From Streptococcus sp. HMSC074B11 (GTDB lineage Bacteria; Bacillota; Bacilli; Lactobacillales; Streptococcaceae), in assembly GCF_001808705.1 (NCBI RefSeq), contig NZ_KV794309.1:521-64520 (forward strand): a stretch of 64,000 bases of DNA, read 5' to 3'. Positions 26,479 through 35,266 of the stretch are shown piece by piece. Position 1 is the stretch's first letter. Each line of letters opens with the position of its first letter. The translations under genes were made by a program, and so were the position numbers. A model generated the notes under the pieces. The model was given only the letters and a program-made list of their open reading frames with translations. It did not search any database and was not told the origin of the DNA.

Positions 26479-27405
26479 ATGAAATATATTCCATTTGGTC
26501 AAGAGAAAAGAGAATTGTCCGAAATCGTTCTAGGCATGATGCGAATCAGTGACAAGTCGGTTAAAGAGGTTGAGGAGTTGGTTGAAACAGCCCTATCTGT
26601 AGGAATCAATGCCTTTGACTTGGCAGATATCTACGGTGGAGGTCGTTGCGAAGAATTACTGGGTCAAGTGTTAAAGCATCGTCCTGACCTGCGAGAAAAG
26701 ATGTGGATCCAGTCCAAGTGTGGCATTCGCATAGAAGAATTTACCTATTTTGATTTTTCAAAAGATTATATTTTAGAATCAGTAGACGGGATTCTAAAAA
26801 GATTGCAGGTTGATTATCTAGATAGCTTGCTTCTCCATCGTCCAGATGCTTTGATGGAAGCTGATCAAGTGGCCCAAGCCTTTGAAATTCTACACAAATC
26901 AGGTAAAGTTCGAGACTTCGGTGTGTCCAATCAAAATCCTATGATGATGGAATTACTGAAGAAAGAGGTCAAACAACCTTTATCTATCAATCAATTACAA
27001 CTAAGCGCAGCTTTCACGCCAGGATTTGAATCAGGTTTCCATGTCAATATGGAAGGTGACAAGGCAGCTTTGCGTGATGGTAGCGTCTTTGAATACTGCA
27101 AATTAAATGACATGGTTATTCAGGCCTGGTCAGTCTTGCAGTTCGGATATTTCAAAGGGAATTTTGTCGGCAATGAGAAGTTTCAACAACTAAACCAAGT
27201 CCTAAATCGATTAGCCTTAAAATACGGTGTGAGCCCTTCAGCTATTGCTATCGCTTGGGTGTTACGCTATCCAGCTAAGATGCAGGCAGTAGTAGGAACA
27301 ACTAACCCTAAACATTTGATAGAAGCAAGCCAAGCAAGTAATGTCAACCTAACTCGAAAAGAATGGTATGAGATTTACCTAGCAGCAGGGAATGATTTGC
27401 CATAG
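26479..27405 (+). CDS. Aldo/keto reductase (YdhF-like)
   Basis: The 308-residue NAD(P)H-dependent TIM-barrel reductase has the tetrad D47 and Y52 in FDLADIYG, the lysine in SKCG (about residue 79) and the histidine in LLLHRPD (about 120). GVSNQNP is the usual cofactor-side motif. Physiological substrate unknown; related enzymes reduce small aldehydes and ketones. Own promoter, no partner gene. Confidence 0.9.
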   Translation: MKYIPFGQEKRELSEIVLGMMRISDKSVKEVEELVETALSVGINAFDLADIYGGGRCEELLGQVLKHRPDLREKMWIQSKCGIRIEEFTYFDFSKDYILESVDGILKRLQVDYLDSLLLHRPDALMEADQVAQAFEILHKSGKVRDFGVSNQNPMMMELLKKEVKQPLSINQLQLSAAFTPGFESGFHVNMEGDKAALRDGSVFEYCKLNDMVIQAWSVLQFGYFKGNFVGNEKFQQLNQVLNRLALKYGVSPSAIAIAWVLRYPAKMQAVVGTTNPKHLIEASQASNVNLTRKEWYEIYLAAGNDLP

Positions 27406-27434
27406 GAAAAAATGCATTTTAAGAAATCACAGTC

Positions 27435-27461
27435 AAAAAGCCGTTGAAAAACGGTTTTTTG
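27435..27461 (+). terminator. Terminator after the aldo/keto reductase
   Basis: AAGCCGTT/AACGGTTTTTT stem with GAAA loop and T run. A -10-like TATAAT at 27463-27468 for the next gene begins right behind it. Confidence 0.75.
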
Positions 27462-27503
27462 TTATAATGAAATTAAGATTTATAGATAACAAAGGAAAAA
27501 AAC

Positions 27504-27740
27504 ATGACATTTGAAGAAATCTTGCCTGGACTGAAGGCAAAAAAGAAATATGTGCGTACGGGTTGGGGCGGAGCAGAGAACTATGTCCAGCTTTTCGATA
27601 CCATAGAGCAAAATGGAGTGGCTCTAGAAGTGACGCCTTATTTTCTCATTAACGTATCTGGTGAAGGCGAAGGCTTTTCCATGTGGAGTCCAACTCCTTG
27701 TGATGTCCTAGCGACGGATTGGGTGGAAGTCCATGACTAA
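27504..27740 (+). CDS. DUF2829 (Tad2-fold) protein
   Basis: The 78-residue protein has the DUF2829 pattern: FEEILPGLKAKKKYVRTGWG at the N-terminus and MWSPTPCDVLATDWVEV at the C-terminus. Phage proteins of this family include Tad2, which sequesters the Thoeris signal gcADPR. Here the gene is chromosomal, overlaps the next gene by 8 bp, and no phage genes are near. The native role of such bacterial members is unknown. AAAGGA precedes the ATG. The family call is from sequence memory. Confidence 0.8.
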   Translation: MTFEEILPGLKAKKKYVRTGWGGAENYVQLFDTIEQNGVALEVTPYFLINVSGEGEGFSMWSPTPCDVLATDWVEVHD

Positions 27741-28431
27741 ACGTGTCCTTGTTACAGGGGTTAGCTCAGGGATTGGTTTGGCTCAAGCTCGTCTATTTTT
27801 AGAAAAAGGTTATCAGGTTTATGGTGTGGATCAAGGAGAAAATCCAGTCTTAGATGGTGATTTCCACTTTTTACAACGTGATTTAACCCTTGACTTGGAA
27901 CCAATTTTTGACTGGTGCCCGCAGGTTGATATTCTCTGCAATACGGCTGGAGTTTTGGATGATTACAAACCTTTACTAGAACAATCTGCCCAGGAAATCC
28001 AAGAGATTTTTGAAATCAACTATGTGACTCCAGTAGAGTTGACCCGCTATTATTTAACGCAAATGCTGGAGAATAAAAAAGGAATCATTATCAATATGTG
28101 TTCCATTGCCTCAAGTCTAGCAGGCGGGGGTGGTCACGCCTATACCTCGTCTAAACACGCCTTGGCAGGATTTACCAAGCAGTTGGCACTAGACTATGCT
28201 GAAGCTGGGATTCAGGTCTTTGGCATCGCTCCTGGTGCAGTTAAGACGGGTATGACCGCAGCTGACTTTGAGCCAGGTGGATTGGCAGATTGGGTTGCTA
28301 GTGAAACACCTATCAAACGCTGGATTGAGCCAGAAGAAGTGGCTGAAGTCAGTCTCTTTTTGGCCAGTGGGAAGGCATCTGCCATGCAAGGGCAAATTAT
28401 GACAATTGACGGTGGATGGTCTTTGAAGTAG
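27733..28431 (+). CDS. Short-chain dehydrogenase/reductase (FabG-like)
   Basis: The 232-residue Rossmann protein has cofactor motif TGVSSGIG (residues 8-15), NTAG, catalytic Ser in CSIAS, and YTSSK (Tyr and Lys). The C-terminal IDGGW is typical. It resembles 3-oxoacyl-ACP reductase, but the fatty-acid operon fabG lies elsewhere in streptococci, so another oxo substrate is likely. Coupled to the DUF2829 gene. Confidence 0.88.
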   Translation: MTKRVLVTGVSSGIGLAQARLFLEKGYQVYGVDQGENPVLDGDFHFLQRDLTLDLEPIFDWCPQVDILCNTAGVLDDYKPLLEQSAQEIQEIFEINYVTPVELTRYYLTQMLENKKGIIINMCSIASSLAGGGGHAYTSSKHALAGFTKQLALDYAEAGIQVFGIAPGAVKTGMTAADFEPGGLADWVASETPIKRWIEPEEVAEVSLFLASGKASAMQGQIMTIDGGWSLK

Positions 28432-28467
28432 CATAGTTGGTATTCTGTGAATATCTGGAGGTAAGCT

Positions 28468-28803
28468 ATGAAAAGAGATGAGTTTGGATTTGTTTTGCCC
28501 AATCTCTACTATCAGTTTTTAACGGACTGGAAAGAGATTGACCCCTATGAAATTGGAGATACAGGTATCTGTTTGTATGCCAAGGAGGATCTAGAGGAGC
28601 GTAATGAGACTTATCAGATTGAGGAAGTAGAGCCAGATTATTTTATGATTGGACAGGAAGGAGATTTGGCCTACTTTATCAAGAAAAATGCTGATGATTG
28701 CATTTATGAAAATGACTTGGGCGCTTTAGGATCCTTAGAAATGCAAAAAGTAGCTACAAACGTCTATGACTTTATTGATAAGGTATTGGAAGAAGAATTG
28801 TAA
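28468..28803 (+). CDS. Putative SUKH/SMI1-KNR4-like immunity protein (1)
   Basis: The 111-residue acidic protein begins MKRDEFGFVLPNLYYQFLTD and has a compact acidic body (ICLYAKEDLEER, DYFMIGQEGDLAYFI) that suggests a SUKH-type fold. SUKH proteins commonly neutralise polymorphic toxins. TGGAGG precedes the ATG. It opens a run of five same-strand genes of immunity type. No toxin lies nearby. The family call is moderate. Confidence 0.65.
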   Translation: MKRDEFGFVLPNLYYQFLTDWKEIDPYEIGDTGICLYAKEDLEERNETYQIEEVEPDYFMIGQEGDLAYFIKKNADDCIYENDLGALGSLEMQKVATNVYDFIDKVLEEEL

Positions 28804-28821
28804 AAAAGGAAGAAATTAATC

Positions 28822-29241
28822 ATGTTTAGAGTACTAGATGCAGATTCACCGATTTCAAAAGAAGATTTTTTACAATTTGAGGAGATTCTTGGGAAGAAAT
28901 TACCGGAAGCCATGAAGGATTTTTACCTTAAGTACAACGGTGGTCAACCCCAAGTAAGGGGTGTCCACGATGAACATCATCTCTTTCCATTCAATTCCTT
29001 TGATTCACTTGATGAGATGAGGAAGGCTCTTACATGGTTTGACGATGAGGCGGTGCCTGCAGGATTTAAGGCAACAGACCTTCTTCATTTCGCCTATGAT
29101 CCTGGTTCTGGCAACTATGCTCTTTCGCTAAGGGCAGAGGATTATGGCAAGATTTACTTCTATGTTCTAGAAGAAAAAGCTGAGTTGTATGGGCAATGGC
29201 CATCTTTTGAGAATTTTTTGAATTCCTTTGTTGAAGAGTGA
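28822..29241 (+). CDS. SMI1/KNR4 (SUKH) family immunity-like protein (2)
   Basis: The 139-residue protein matches the SUKH core well: ISKEDFLQFEEILGKKLPEAMKDFYLKYNGG at the N-terminus (split here for length: ISKEDFLQFEEILG then LPEAMKDFYLKYNGGQP), the FPFNSFDS segment, and FAYDPGSGNYALSL. It is acidic and cytoplasmic. It follows gene 1 by 18 bp, so it is in the same transcript. The specific toxin is unknown. Confidence 0.85.
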   Translation: MFRVLDADSPISKEDFLQFEEILGKKLPEAMKDFYLKYNGGQPQVRGVHDEHHLFPFNSFDSLDEMRKALTWFDDEAVPAGFKATDLLHFAYDPGSGNYALSLRAEDYGKIYFYVLEEKAELYGQWPSFENFLNSFVEE

Positions 29242-29259
29242 GACTAAAAAGGAGAAGGG

Positions 29260-29598
29260 ATGCGGAAATACCAAGAACTTTCACTAGAGCAGATAATCGA
29301 GCAGGTGCGCGTGAACGAGTATTCTTCAGATGATTTTTGCCTCTATGGCAAGGAGGATGGAGAACTGGCACTAGATAGGCTCTATTGGGTGTCAGATTAT
29401 CCGGATGTCGTGGAAGACCGTGATATTTACCCTGCTGATGTAGTGGAGCAAGATCTCCAGCTAGTCTACTATGGAGAGCAATTGATTGATGTTCTTTCGG
29501 TTGCACTTGAAGAAAAACCAGAGGCTAGTCCCCAAGACTTGGTCGAGGCTTTAAATTATTATCAGCAGCATGATAGTTTTATGCCCTTTGAACCCTAG
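29260..29598 (+). CDS. Small acidic protein, probably DUF7716-like immunity type
   Basis: The 112-residue protein has DFCLYGKEDGELALDRLYWV and a C-terminal LVEALNYYQQHDSFM. The pattern recalls DUF7716, a family found next to immunity genes; this is from memory and uncertain. AAGGAG precedes the ATG. It continues the same-strand array. Confidence 0.6.
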   Translation: MRKYQELSLEQIIEQVRVNEYSSDDFCLYGKEDGELALDRLYWVSDYPDVVEDRDIYPADVVEQDLQLVYYGEQLIDVLSVALEEKPEASPQDLVEALNYYQQHDSFMPFEP

Positions 29599-29651
29599 TT
29601 ACAAAGCTAGAATGTTGCAGTTCCATTGACAATAAAAAAAGGAGTTAAGAA

Positions 29652-30023
29652 ATGATAGATTACGAAAACATAAATGAAAAAATTGCCCCTTTTAGCCTGC
29701 TTGTATATGATGAGGATCCTAAAAATGTTCGAGGGTCGCTCATTTATTACCCTGATGGAGAATACAGACAGGAAGTGTTTGACACTCGAGAAGACGAAGG
29801 GTTCGAAGGAAATGGCTACGATTGGGCATCGCTAGCTTTGGTATTTTTGGAGGAAAAAATGCCTGAATTAAGCGATGCTATTGACTTTGATCCTGAAGGA
29901 AGTATGTTTTGTGCCTATTCTTCCAAGGTGGACGCCTTGGCTAAATTCGCTTTAGGATTTAAAGAATTTTGTGATGATATCGAATCTATGAAAGACTTGT
30001 TCAGTAGAGCAGAGTTGGATTAG
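29652..30023 (+). CDS. Imm51-like immunity protein
   Basis: The 123-residue acidic protein contains FEGNGYDWASLALVFLEE and DFDPEGSMFCAYSSK, which match the Imm51 family of polymorphic-toxin immunity proteins. AAAAAGGAG precedes the ATG. No toxin gene is adjacent. Confidence 0.75.
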   Translation: MIDYENINEKIAPFSLLVYDEDPKNVRGSLIYYPDGEYRQEVFDTREDEGFEGNGYDWASLALVFLEEKMPELSDAIDFDPEGSMFCAYSSKVDALAKFALGFKEFCDDIESMKDLFSRAELD

Positions 30024-30074
30024 TTGACTAAAATCTCTTTAAATTATTTTAAAAAAGAATAGAAAGGATTTCAG

Positions 30075-30680
30075 ATGAAGCTATCAGAAGTAGTTGAGCT
30101 AGTGGAAAATCATCCAGACCTACATCCCTATTTAGATAAAATATTAAAAAAGAATAAGAAGACCCAAGTTAGTTATCTCGAATCACTGAATCATCTGGCC
30201 TATTTACTTTATCTGGATGGTCAAGAGGAAATGGCTAAGGAATTATTAGATCGTATCATACAAGTTCCATTTGAAGGGAATTATAACACTTGGACCTTTG
30301 TTGATAGCTCTCTGGGTTTATTGGCCTATCTGGAAAGAGAAAAAGAAAATCAGGTATTCGTCTATAAAAAACTCCTTTTATCTCCATTAGAACAAGGGGA
30401 GAAATCAACTCAAAAAATAAGAAGGAGAGTTCATCAGAGATTTTTGAATGGTGATAGCTTGGAGCAAAAGCTCGCAAAAATCAAGCAAGCTTCAAGTCCT
30501 GAATCAGAAATGGAACGTCGTCTGCTATACCTGACTGATTTATTAAAAATTCACCTCTTTATTGCTGATTCAACTTGTGAAGAGACAGATATTCAGACAA
30601 AAATCGAAGAGAATATGGAGATACTAAAGAAGTATATCAAGGAGCATGAAATCTATAGCCTCTTTCCTTTTAAGGGATAA
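30075..30680 (+). CDS. Helical protein of unknown function at end of immunity array
   Basis: The 201-residue protein is predicted all-helical, with a TPR-like feel (SYLESLNHLAYLLYLDGQEE, MAKELLDRI). I cannot assign a family with confidence; DUF6707 is a possibility. AGAAAGGA precedes the ATG. Its 3' neighbour is a NUDIX hydrolase 40 bp away. Lower GC and AT-rich codons resemble the preceding immunity genes. Confidence 0.6.
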   Translation: MKLSEVVELVENHPDLHPYLDKILKKNKKTQVSYLESLNHLAYLLYLDGQEEMAKELLDRIIQVPFEGNYNTWTFVDSSLGLLAYLEREKENQVFVYKKLLLSPLEQGEKSTQKIRRRVHQRFLNGDSLEQKLAKIKQASSPESEMERRLLYLTDLLKIHLFIADSTCEETDIQTKIEENMEILKKYIKEHEIYSLFPFKG

Positions 30681-30719
30681 GGTAAGTTATTGATCTTGGA
30701 TTGTTAGAAAGAGTGGAAA

Positions 30720-31220
30720 ATGGAAATCAAAAATCACTTTGGTGTATACGGAATCTGTCTTCAAGACGGGAAATTGCTTTGCATTGAGAAAACGAGAGGG
30801 CCTTATCAGCATCGTTTTGATTTACCTGGTGGTAGTCAGGAACTCGGTGAGGGGTTGACAGAAACCCTCAAGAGAGAAGTTCTGGAAGAGACAGGATATA
30901 CACTTAACAGTTACTCAAATCCTAGGGTTTATGACGTACTGGTTCAAGAAGAGGGGAAAGATTTCGCTGTACATCATATCATGGCATTTTATGATATTGT
31001 ACTTGATTTAGAACGTTCTCAAAAATCCCTTCCTCAGGAGGTTCTTGATGGAAGCAATGATTCAGCAAAGGCAATTTGGCTTCCTCTTGAGCAGATTACC
31101 GAAGAAAATGCCTCTCCCTTAGTATTAAAGGCTAAGGCAGAGTTACGAGGATTTCCAGAATTGGACAAGACCTCTTACATGAATTGGAAGGTGAAAGATG
31201 AGAAACCAACTGGCTCTTAG
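30720..31220 (+). CDS. NUDIX hydrolase
   Basis: The 166-residue protein carries a complete Nudix box: G38, E44, and REVLEETGY at 52-60, fitting GX5EX7REUXEEXGU. It should hydrolyse a nucleoside diphosphate derivative; the exact substrate cannot be told. Its end overlaps the next gene by 23 bp, so the products probably act together. Confidence 0.9.
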   Translation: MEIKNHFGVYGICLQDGKLLCIEKTRGPYQHRFDLPGGSQELGEGLTETLKREVLEETGYTLNSYSNPRVYDVLVQEEGKDFAVHHIMAFYDIVLDLERSQKSLPQEVLDGSNDSAKAIWLPLEQITEENASPLVLKAKAELRGFPELDKTSYMNWKVKDEKPTGS

Positions 31221-32046
31221 TGGAGAACAAATTGTTGAAAAGGTTTATCCTCAACTATTTCACCATATCGGTATGATTCGTGGCGAATACTTGTTGAGAG
31301 AGCTCAATCAAAACATCCTGTTAGCAAGTTGTCAGCAATTTGTAAAAGATTATCTAGACACTATTTGCCATTTATACTCAGATGAAGAAGTCTGGTATCG
31401 CTTTTCAGAGTTAACAAATGCAGAAGCAAATAGTCTAGACGGGACTAAAGAGTATTTTGACGAACGCCACCCCTTATTTGGATATAGAGGAACTAGGCGT
31501 TTACTGGCGTGTTTGGATGAATTTCAGGCTGAGGCACATGTCGTTACAGAAGTTTATCAAACCAATACCAATCTGTCTCTTATTTTTCCTTTTGTCAATG
31601 ACGCTGAACAGTTAAAACAAGCTATTAGAGTATTGCGCCAGCATGGTTTTACCGGGAAAGTCGGCACGATGGTTGAATTACCGTCAGCGTATTTTGACTT
31701 GGATAGAATACTGGAAATTGGCATTTCAAAGATTGTAGTGGGAATGAATGATTTGACTTCTTTTGTTTTTGCAACTGTGAGAAATAGTCAATGGCATGAT
31801 ATGGAAAGTCCCATTATGTTAGAAATGCTGAGACAGATGCAGGATAAAGCAAGGATGAAAAAGATAGATTTCGCTGTAGCAGGTTATCTGAATCCTTCTT
31901 TCATACAAAAAATGAATCAGATGGGGATTGAGTGCATTATCCATTACAGTTCTATTCCGGAGATTTTTAATTTAGAGATTGACCATCCAGATCATCTCAA
32001 ACGTGTAAAAGAAGAAAGTAAAAAAATACAAAGGAGCAACCTATGA
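31198..32046 (+). CDS. Stand-alone PEP-utilising-enzyme C-terminal (TIM barrel) domain protein
   Basis: The 282-residue protein resembles the PEP-binding barrel of PEP synthase, PPDK and enzyme I: IGMIRGEYLLREL, HPLFGYRGTRR, KVGTMVELPSA and VVGMNDLTSF. The swivelling His domain and the ATP-grasp domain are absent. The position of the catalytic Cys (CG) near the C-terminus reads VAGYLNPSF, with no Cys, so acid/base catalysis as in PpsA is doubtful. It is coupled to the NUDIX gene. The function is unknown; a regulatory or pseudo-enzyme role is possible. Confidence 0.75.
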   Translation: MRNQLALSGEQIVEKVYPQLFHHIGMIRGEYLLRELNQNILLASCQQFVKDYLDTICHLYSDEEVWYRFSELTNAEANSLDGTKEYFDERHPLFGYRGTRRLLACLDEFQAEAHVVTEVYQTNTNLSLIFPFVNDAEQLKQAIRVLRQHGFTGKVGTMVELPSAYFDLDRILEIGISKIVVGMNDLTSFVFATVRNSQWHDMESPIMLEMLRQMQDKARMKKIDFAVAGYLNPSFIQKMNQMGIECIIHYSSIPEIFNLEIDHPDHLKRVKEESKKIQRSNL

Positions 32047-32483
32047 CACCTCAAGAAATGTGGAATGTCTACAAGAAAATCAATCCCTTGATCGGAGATG
32101 AAATCGACGCTTGGGCTTTTGGAGTAGAAGCCGATCTCTTGGCAGGCTTGGTTTTAAAAGGTGAAAAGACGGCAACCGCCTCAGCTTACGACCTTTACGC
32201 AGTAGAGGATGAACCTCTTCCACGAGAAGGGACCTTTGATGTCATTTTGGACAGTCAAAATCGGGCTATCTGCATTATCGAAATTACAAAGGTTTCCGTT
32301 CAGCCTTTTCATCAAGTGTCAGCTGATCATGCCTTCAAAGAAGGGGAAGGTGACAAATCTCTCGCCTATTGGCGTCAGGTTCATGAAGACTTTTTCAAAG
32401 ACTGGTTAGGAGAAGCAGGTCTGACTTTTACACCTGACAGCAAGGTTGTTTTGGAAGAATTTCGCAAGGTCTACCCTTTGTAG
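32043..32483 (+). CDS. ASCH domain protein
   Basis: The 146-residue protein has the ASCH fold signature: LVLKGEKTATASAYD and DAWAFG at the N-terminus, then VILDSQNRAICIIEITKV and ..FKEGEGDKSLAYWR. ASCH domains bind RNA or nucleosides, and some act as amidohydrolases on N4-acetylcytidine. It overlaps the previous gene by 4 bp. Confidence 0.85.
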   Translation: MTPQEMWNVYKKINPLIGDEIDAWAFGVEADLLAGLVLKGEKTATASAYDLYAVEDEPLPREGTFDVILDSQNRAICIIEITKVSVQPFHQVSADHAFKEGEGDKSLAYWRQVHEDFFKDWLGEAGLTFTPDSKVVLEEFRKVYPL

Positions 32484-32544
32484 ACTATTAGAAGGAAGAA
32501 AGTTATGGAAATCACTGTCCAAAGCTTTTTTCTGACTTAAAATA

Positions 32545-32553
32545 TGATAAAAT
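32545..32553 (+). promoter_or_regulatory. Extended -10 promoter of pepN
   Basis: TGATAAAAT at 32545-32553; -35 not obvious. Confidence 0.5.
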
Positions 32554-32605
32554 AGGTATGTTTGAACTAGAGCATTTGCTCAGAAATATAGAATAGGAGA
32601 AAATG

Positions 32606-35152
32606 ATGCAAGCAGTAGAACATTATATCGATACATTTGTTCCTGAACATTATGATTTGTTTTTAGACTTGAGTCGTGAGACTAAGACGTTTTCAGGAAA
32701 AGTAACCATTACTGGTCAAGCTAAAAGTGACCGTATTTCCCTCCACCAAAAAGACTTGGAAATCGCTTCAGTTGAAGTTGCAGGTCAAGATCGTCCATTT
32801 ACAGTTGATAATGAAAACGAAGCTCTTCATATCGAATTGGCTGAGGCTGGTCAAGTTGAATTGGTTCTTGCCTTTTCTGGTAAAATCACAGATAACATGA
32901 CAGGGATTTATCCTTCATACTACACAGTTGATGGTGTCAAGAAGGAAGTCTTGTCAACACAATTCGAGAGCCACTTTGCTCGTGAAGCCTTCCCATGTGT
33001 GGATGAGCCAGAAGCCAAAGCAACCTTTGACCTAGCTCTTCGATTTGACCAAGCGGAAGGCGAACTTGCCTTGTCTAACATGCCAGAGATTGACGTTGAA
33101 AACCGCAAGGAAACTGGTATCTGGAAATTTGAAACAACTCCACGTATGTCTTCGTACTTGCTGGCTTTCGTTGCTGGTGATTTGCAAGGGGTAACTGCTA
33201 AAACTAAAAACGGTACGCTGGTAGGTGTCTACTCAACAAAGGCACATCCACTTTCAAACCTTGATTTCTCACTAGATATCGCTGTTCGCTCAATCGAGTT
33301 TTACGAAGACTACTATGGGGTTAAATACCCAATTCCTCAATCTCTCCACATCGCCCTTCCTGACTTCTCAGCAGGTGCTATGGAAAACTGGGGTCTGGTA
33401 ACTTATCGTGAAGTTTACTTGGTTGTGGATGAAAACTCAACCTTTGCCAGCCGTCAACAAGTTGCTCTAGTCATTGCCCATGAGCTTGCTCACCAATGGT
33501 TCGGTAACCTAGTAACTATGAAATGGTGGGATGACCTCTGGCTCAATGAAAGTTTCGCTAACATGATGGAATATGTCTGTGTGGATGCCATCGAACCAAG
33601 CTGGAATATTTTTGAGGACTTCCAAACAGGTGGAGTACCTCTTGCTCTTGAACGCGATGCGACGGATGGTGTTCAATCTGTTCACGTTGAAGTCAAACAC
33701 CCAGATGAAATCAATACGCTCTTTGATGGAGCTATCGTCTATGCCAAAGGTAGCCGCCTTATGCACATGCTTCGTCGTTGGCTAGGAGATGCTGATTTTG
33801 CTAAAGGATTGCACGCTTACTTTGAAAAGCATCAATACGGAAACACCATTGGTCGTGACCTTTGGGATGCCCTTGGTCAAGCATCAGGCCGTGATGTGGC
33901 AGCCTTCATGGATTCTTGGTTGGAGCAACCTGGTTATCCAGTCCTTACTGCTACAGTTGAAAATGATGTGTTGAAGATTTCACAAAAACAATTCTTTATC
34001 GGTGAGCACGAAGACAAGAACCGTCTTTGGGTAGTGCCCCTTAACAGTAATTGGAAAGGAGTACCAGATACTCTCGAAACTGAAAGTATCGAAATCCCTG
34101 GCTATGCAGCACTTCTTGCTGAAAACAAGACAGCCCTTCGTCTTAACACTGAAAATACAGCCCACTACATTACTGACTATCAAGGTCAATTACTTGATGC
34201 TGTGCTTGCAGACCTAGTAGAACTTGATAACACAAGTAAACTTCAAATCGTCCAAGAACGTCGTTTACTTGCTGAAGCAGGGCACATTTCGTACGCAGAC
34301 TTGCTTCCAGTAGTGGATCAATTGGCTAAAGAAGAATCTTATCTTGTTGTTTCAGCAGTTTCACAAGTTATCGGAGCGCTTGATCGCTTTATCGATGAAG
34401 GAACTGAGACAGAAAAAGCCTTTAAAACCCTTATTGCTAAACTGGCTCGTTATAACTATGACCGTCTTGGCTTTGAAGCTAAAGAGGGTGAATCTGATGA
34501 AGATGAATTGGTTCGTCAATTGACAATTTCCATGATGATTCGTTCAAATGACGAGGAAGCCAGTCAAGTTGCTAGCCAAATTTTCGCAGCCCACAAGGAT
34601 AATCTTTCAGGACTTCCAGCAGCTATTCGTTCACAAGTTCTCATCAATGAAATGAAACACCATGAGACTAAGGAATTGGTCGCAACTTATCTCGATCTTT
34701 ATACTCATGCGACAGATGCCGCCTTTAAACGCCAATTGGCAGCTGCTCTTGCCTACAGTACAGATGCGGATAATATCCAAACCTTGATTGCTTCTTGGAA
34801 GGACAAATTTGTGGTAAAACCACAAGACTTATCAGCTTGGTACTTCCAGTTCTTAGGTCATCAAGCAACCCAGGAAACAGCGTGGTCTTGGGCGCGTGAA
34901 AACTGGGCTTGGATTAAGGCGGCCCTTGGAGGAGATATGAGCTTTGATAGCTTTGTTATCCTTCCTGCCCATGTATTCAAGACAGAGCAACGCTTGGCGG
35001 AATACAAGGAATTCTTTGAGCCACAACTTTCTGACCTAGCTCTTAGCCGTAACATCGGTATGGGAATCAAGGAAATTGCAGCTCGCGTTGAATTGATTAA
35101 GTGTGAAAAAGCAGCAGTTGAAGCAGTTGTTGCTCAATATGGAAATGCTTAA
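32606..35152 (+). CDS. pepN: Aminopeptidase N (M1 family)
   Basis: The 848-residue zinc metallopeptidase removes N-terminal residues from peptides taken up from milk or saliva proteins. GAMEN (substrate N-terminus binding) is at 257-261; zinc ligands are H292 and H296 in HELAH and E315 in LNESFA. A C-terminal ERAP-like helical domain follows. There are two adjacent ATGs (32603 and 32606); the second was chosen because its spacing from AGGAG is better. No signal peptide, so it is cytoplasmic. Confidence 0.97.
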   Translation: MQAVEHYIDTFVPEHYDLFLDLSRETKTFSGKVTITGQAKSDRISLHQKDLEIASVEVAGQDRPFTVDNENEALHIELAEAGQVELVLAFSGKITDNMTGIYPSYYTVDGVKKEVLSTQFESHFAREAFPCVDEPEAKATFDLALRFDQAEGELALSNMPEIDVENRKETGIWKFETTPRMSSYLLAFVAGDLQGVTAKTKNGTLVGVYSTKAHPLSNLDFSLDIAVRSIEFYEDYYGVKYPIPQSLHIALPDFSAGAMENWGLVTYREVYLVVDENSTFASRQQVALVIAHELAHQWFGNLVTMKWWDDLWLNESFANMMEYVCVDAIEPSWNIFEDFQTGGVPLALERDATDGVQSVHVEVKHPDEINTLFDGAIVYAKGSRLMHMLRRWLGDADFAKGLHAYFEKHQYGNTIGRDLWDALGQASGRDVAAFMDSWLEQPGYPVLTATVENDVLKISQKQFFIGEHEDKNRLWVVPLNSNWKGVPDTLETESIEIPGYAALLAENKTALRLNTENTAHYITDYQGQLLDAVLADLVELDNTSKLQIVQERRLLAEAGHISYADLLPVVDQLAKEESYLVVSAVSQVIGALDRFIDEGTETEKAFKTLIAKLARYNYDRLGFEAKEGESDEDELVRQLTISMMIRSNDEEASQVASQIFAAHKDNLSGLPAAIRSQVLINEMKHHETKELVATYLDLYTHATDAAFKRQLAAALAYSTDADNIQTLIASWKDKFVVKPQDLSAWYFQFLGHQATQETAWSWARENWAWIKAALGGDMSFDSFVILPAHVFKTEQRLAEYKEFFEPQLSDLALSRNIGMGIKEIAARVELIKCEKAAVEAVVAQYGNA

Positions 35153-35173
35153 AATTCAAAGGTTATAAAAGCT

Positions 35174-35225
35174 ATAAAAACTCAACTTTCTCTTGGAAAA
35201 ACAAGGGAAGTTGAGTTTTTTTTAA
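35174..35225 (+). terminator. Terminator of pepN
   Basis: AAAACTCAACTT pairs with AAGTTGAGTTTT, with an inner imperfect stem and eight T. Confidence 0.85.
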
Positions 35226-35251
35226 GATATTTTTGCTATAATAGGTATAAT
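35221..35251 (+). promoter_or_regulatory. ciaRH promoter region with tandem -10 boxes
   Basis: Two TATAAT boxes (35237-35242 and 35246-35251) lie 9 bp apart. TTTAAG at 35221-35226 followed by N5 and TTTGCT is half of a CiaR-type direct repeat (TTTAAG-N5-TTTAAG). Autoregulation is known in pneumococcus; here the second half is degenerate. Confidence 0.5.
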
Positions 35252-35266
35252 AAGGAGGAATTTTTG

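Noticed and set aside
32505-32540. 12-codon open frame with AAGGA upstream between the ASCH gene and pepN
   Set aside because: Too short to support as a gene; it overlaps the pepN promoter region.
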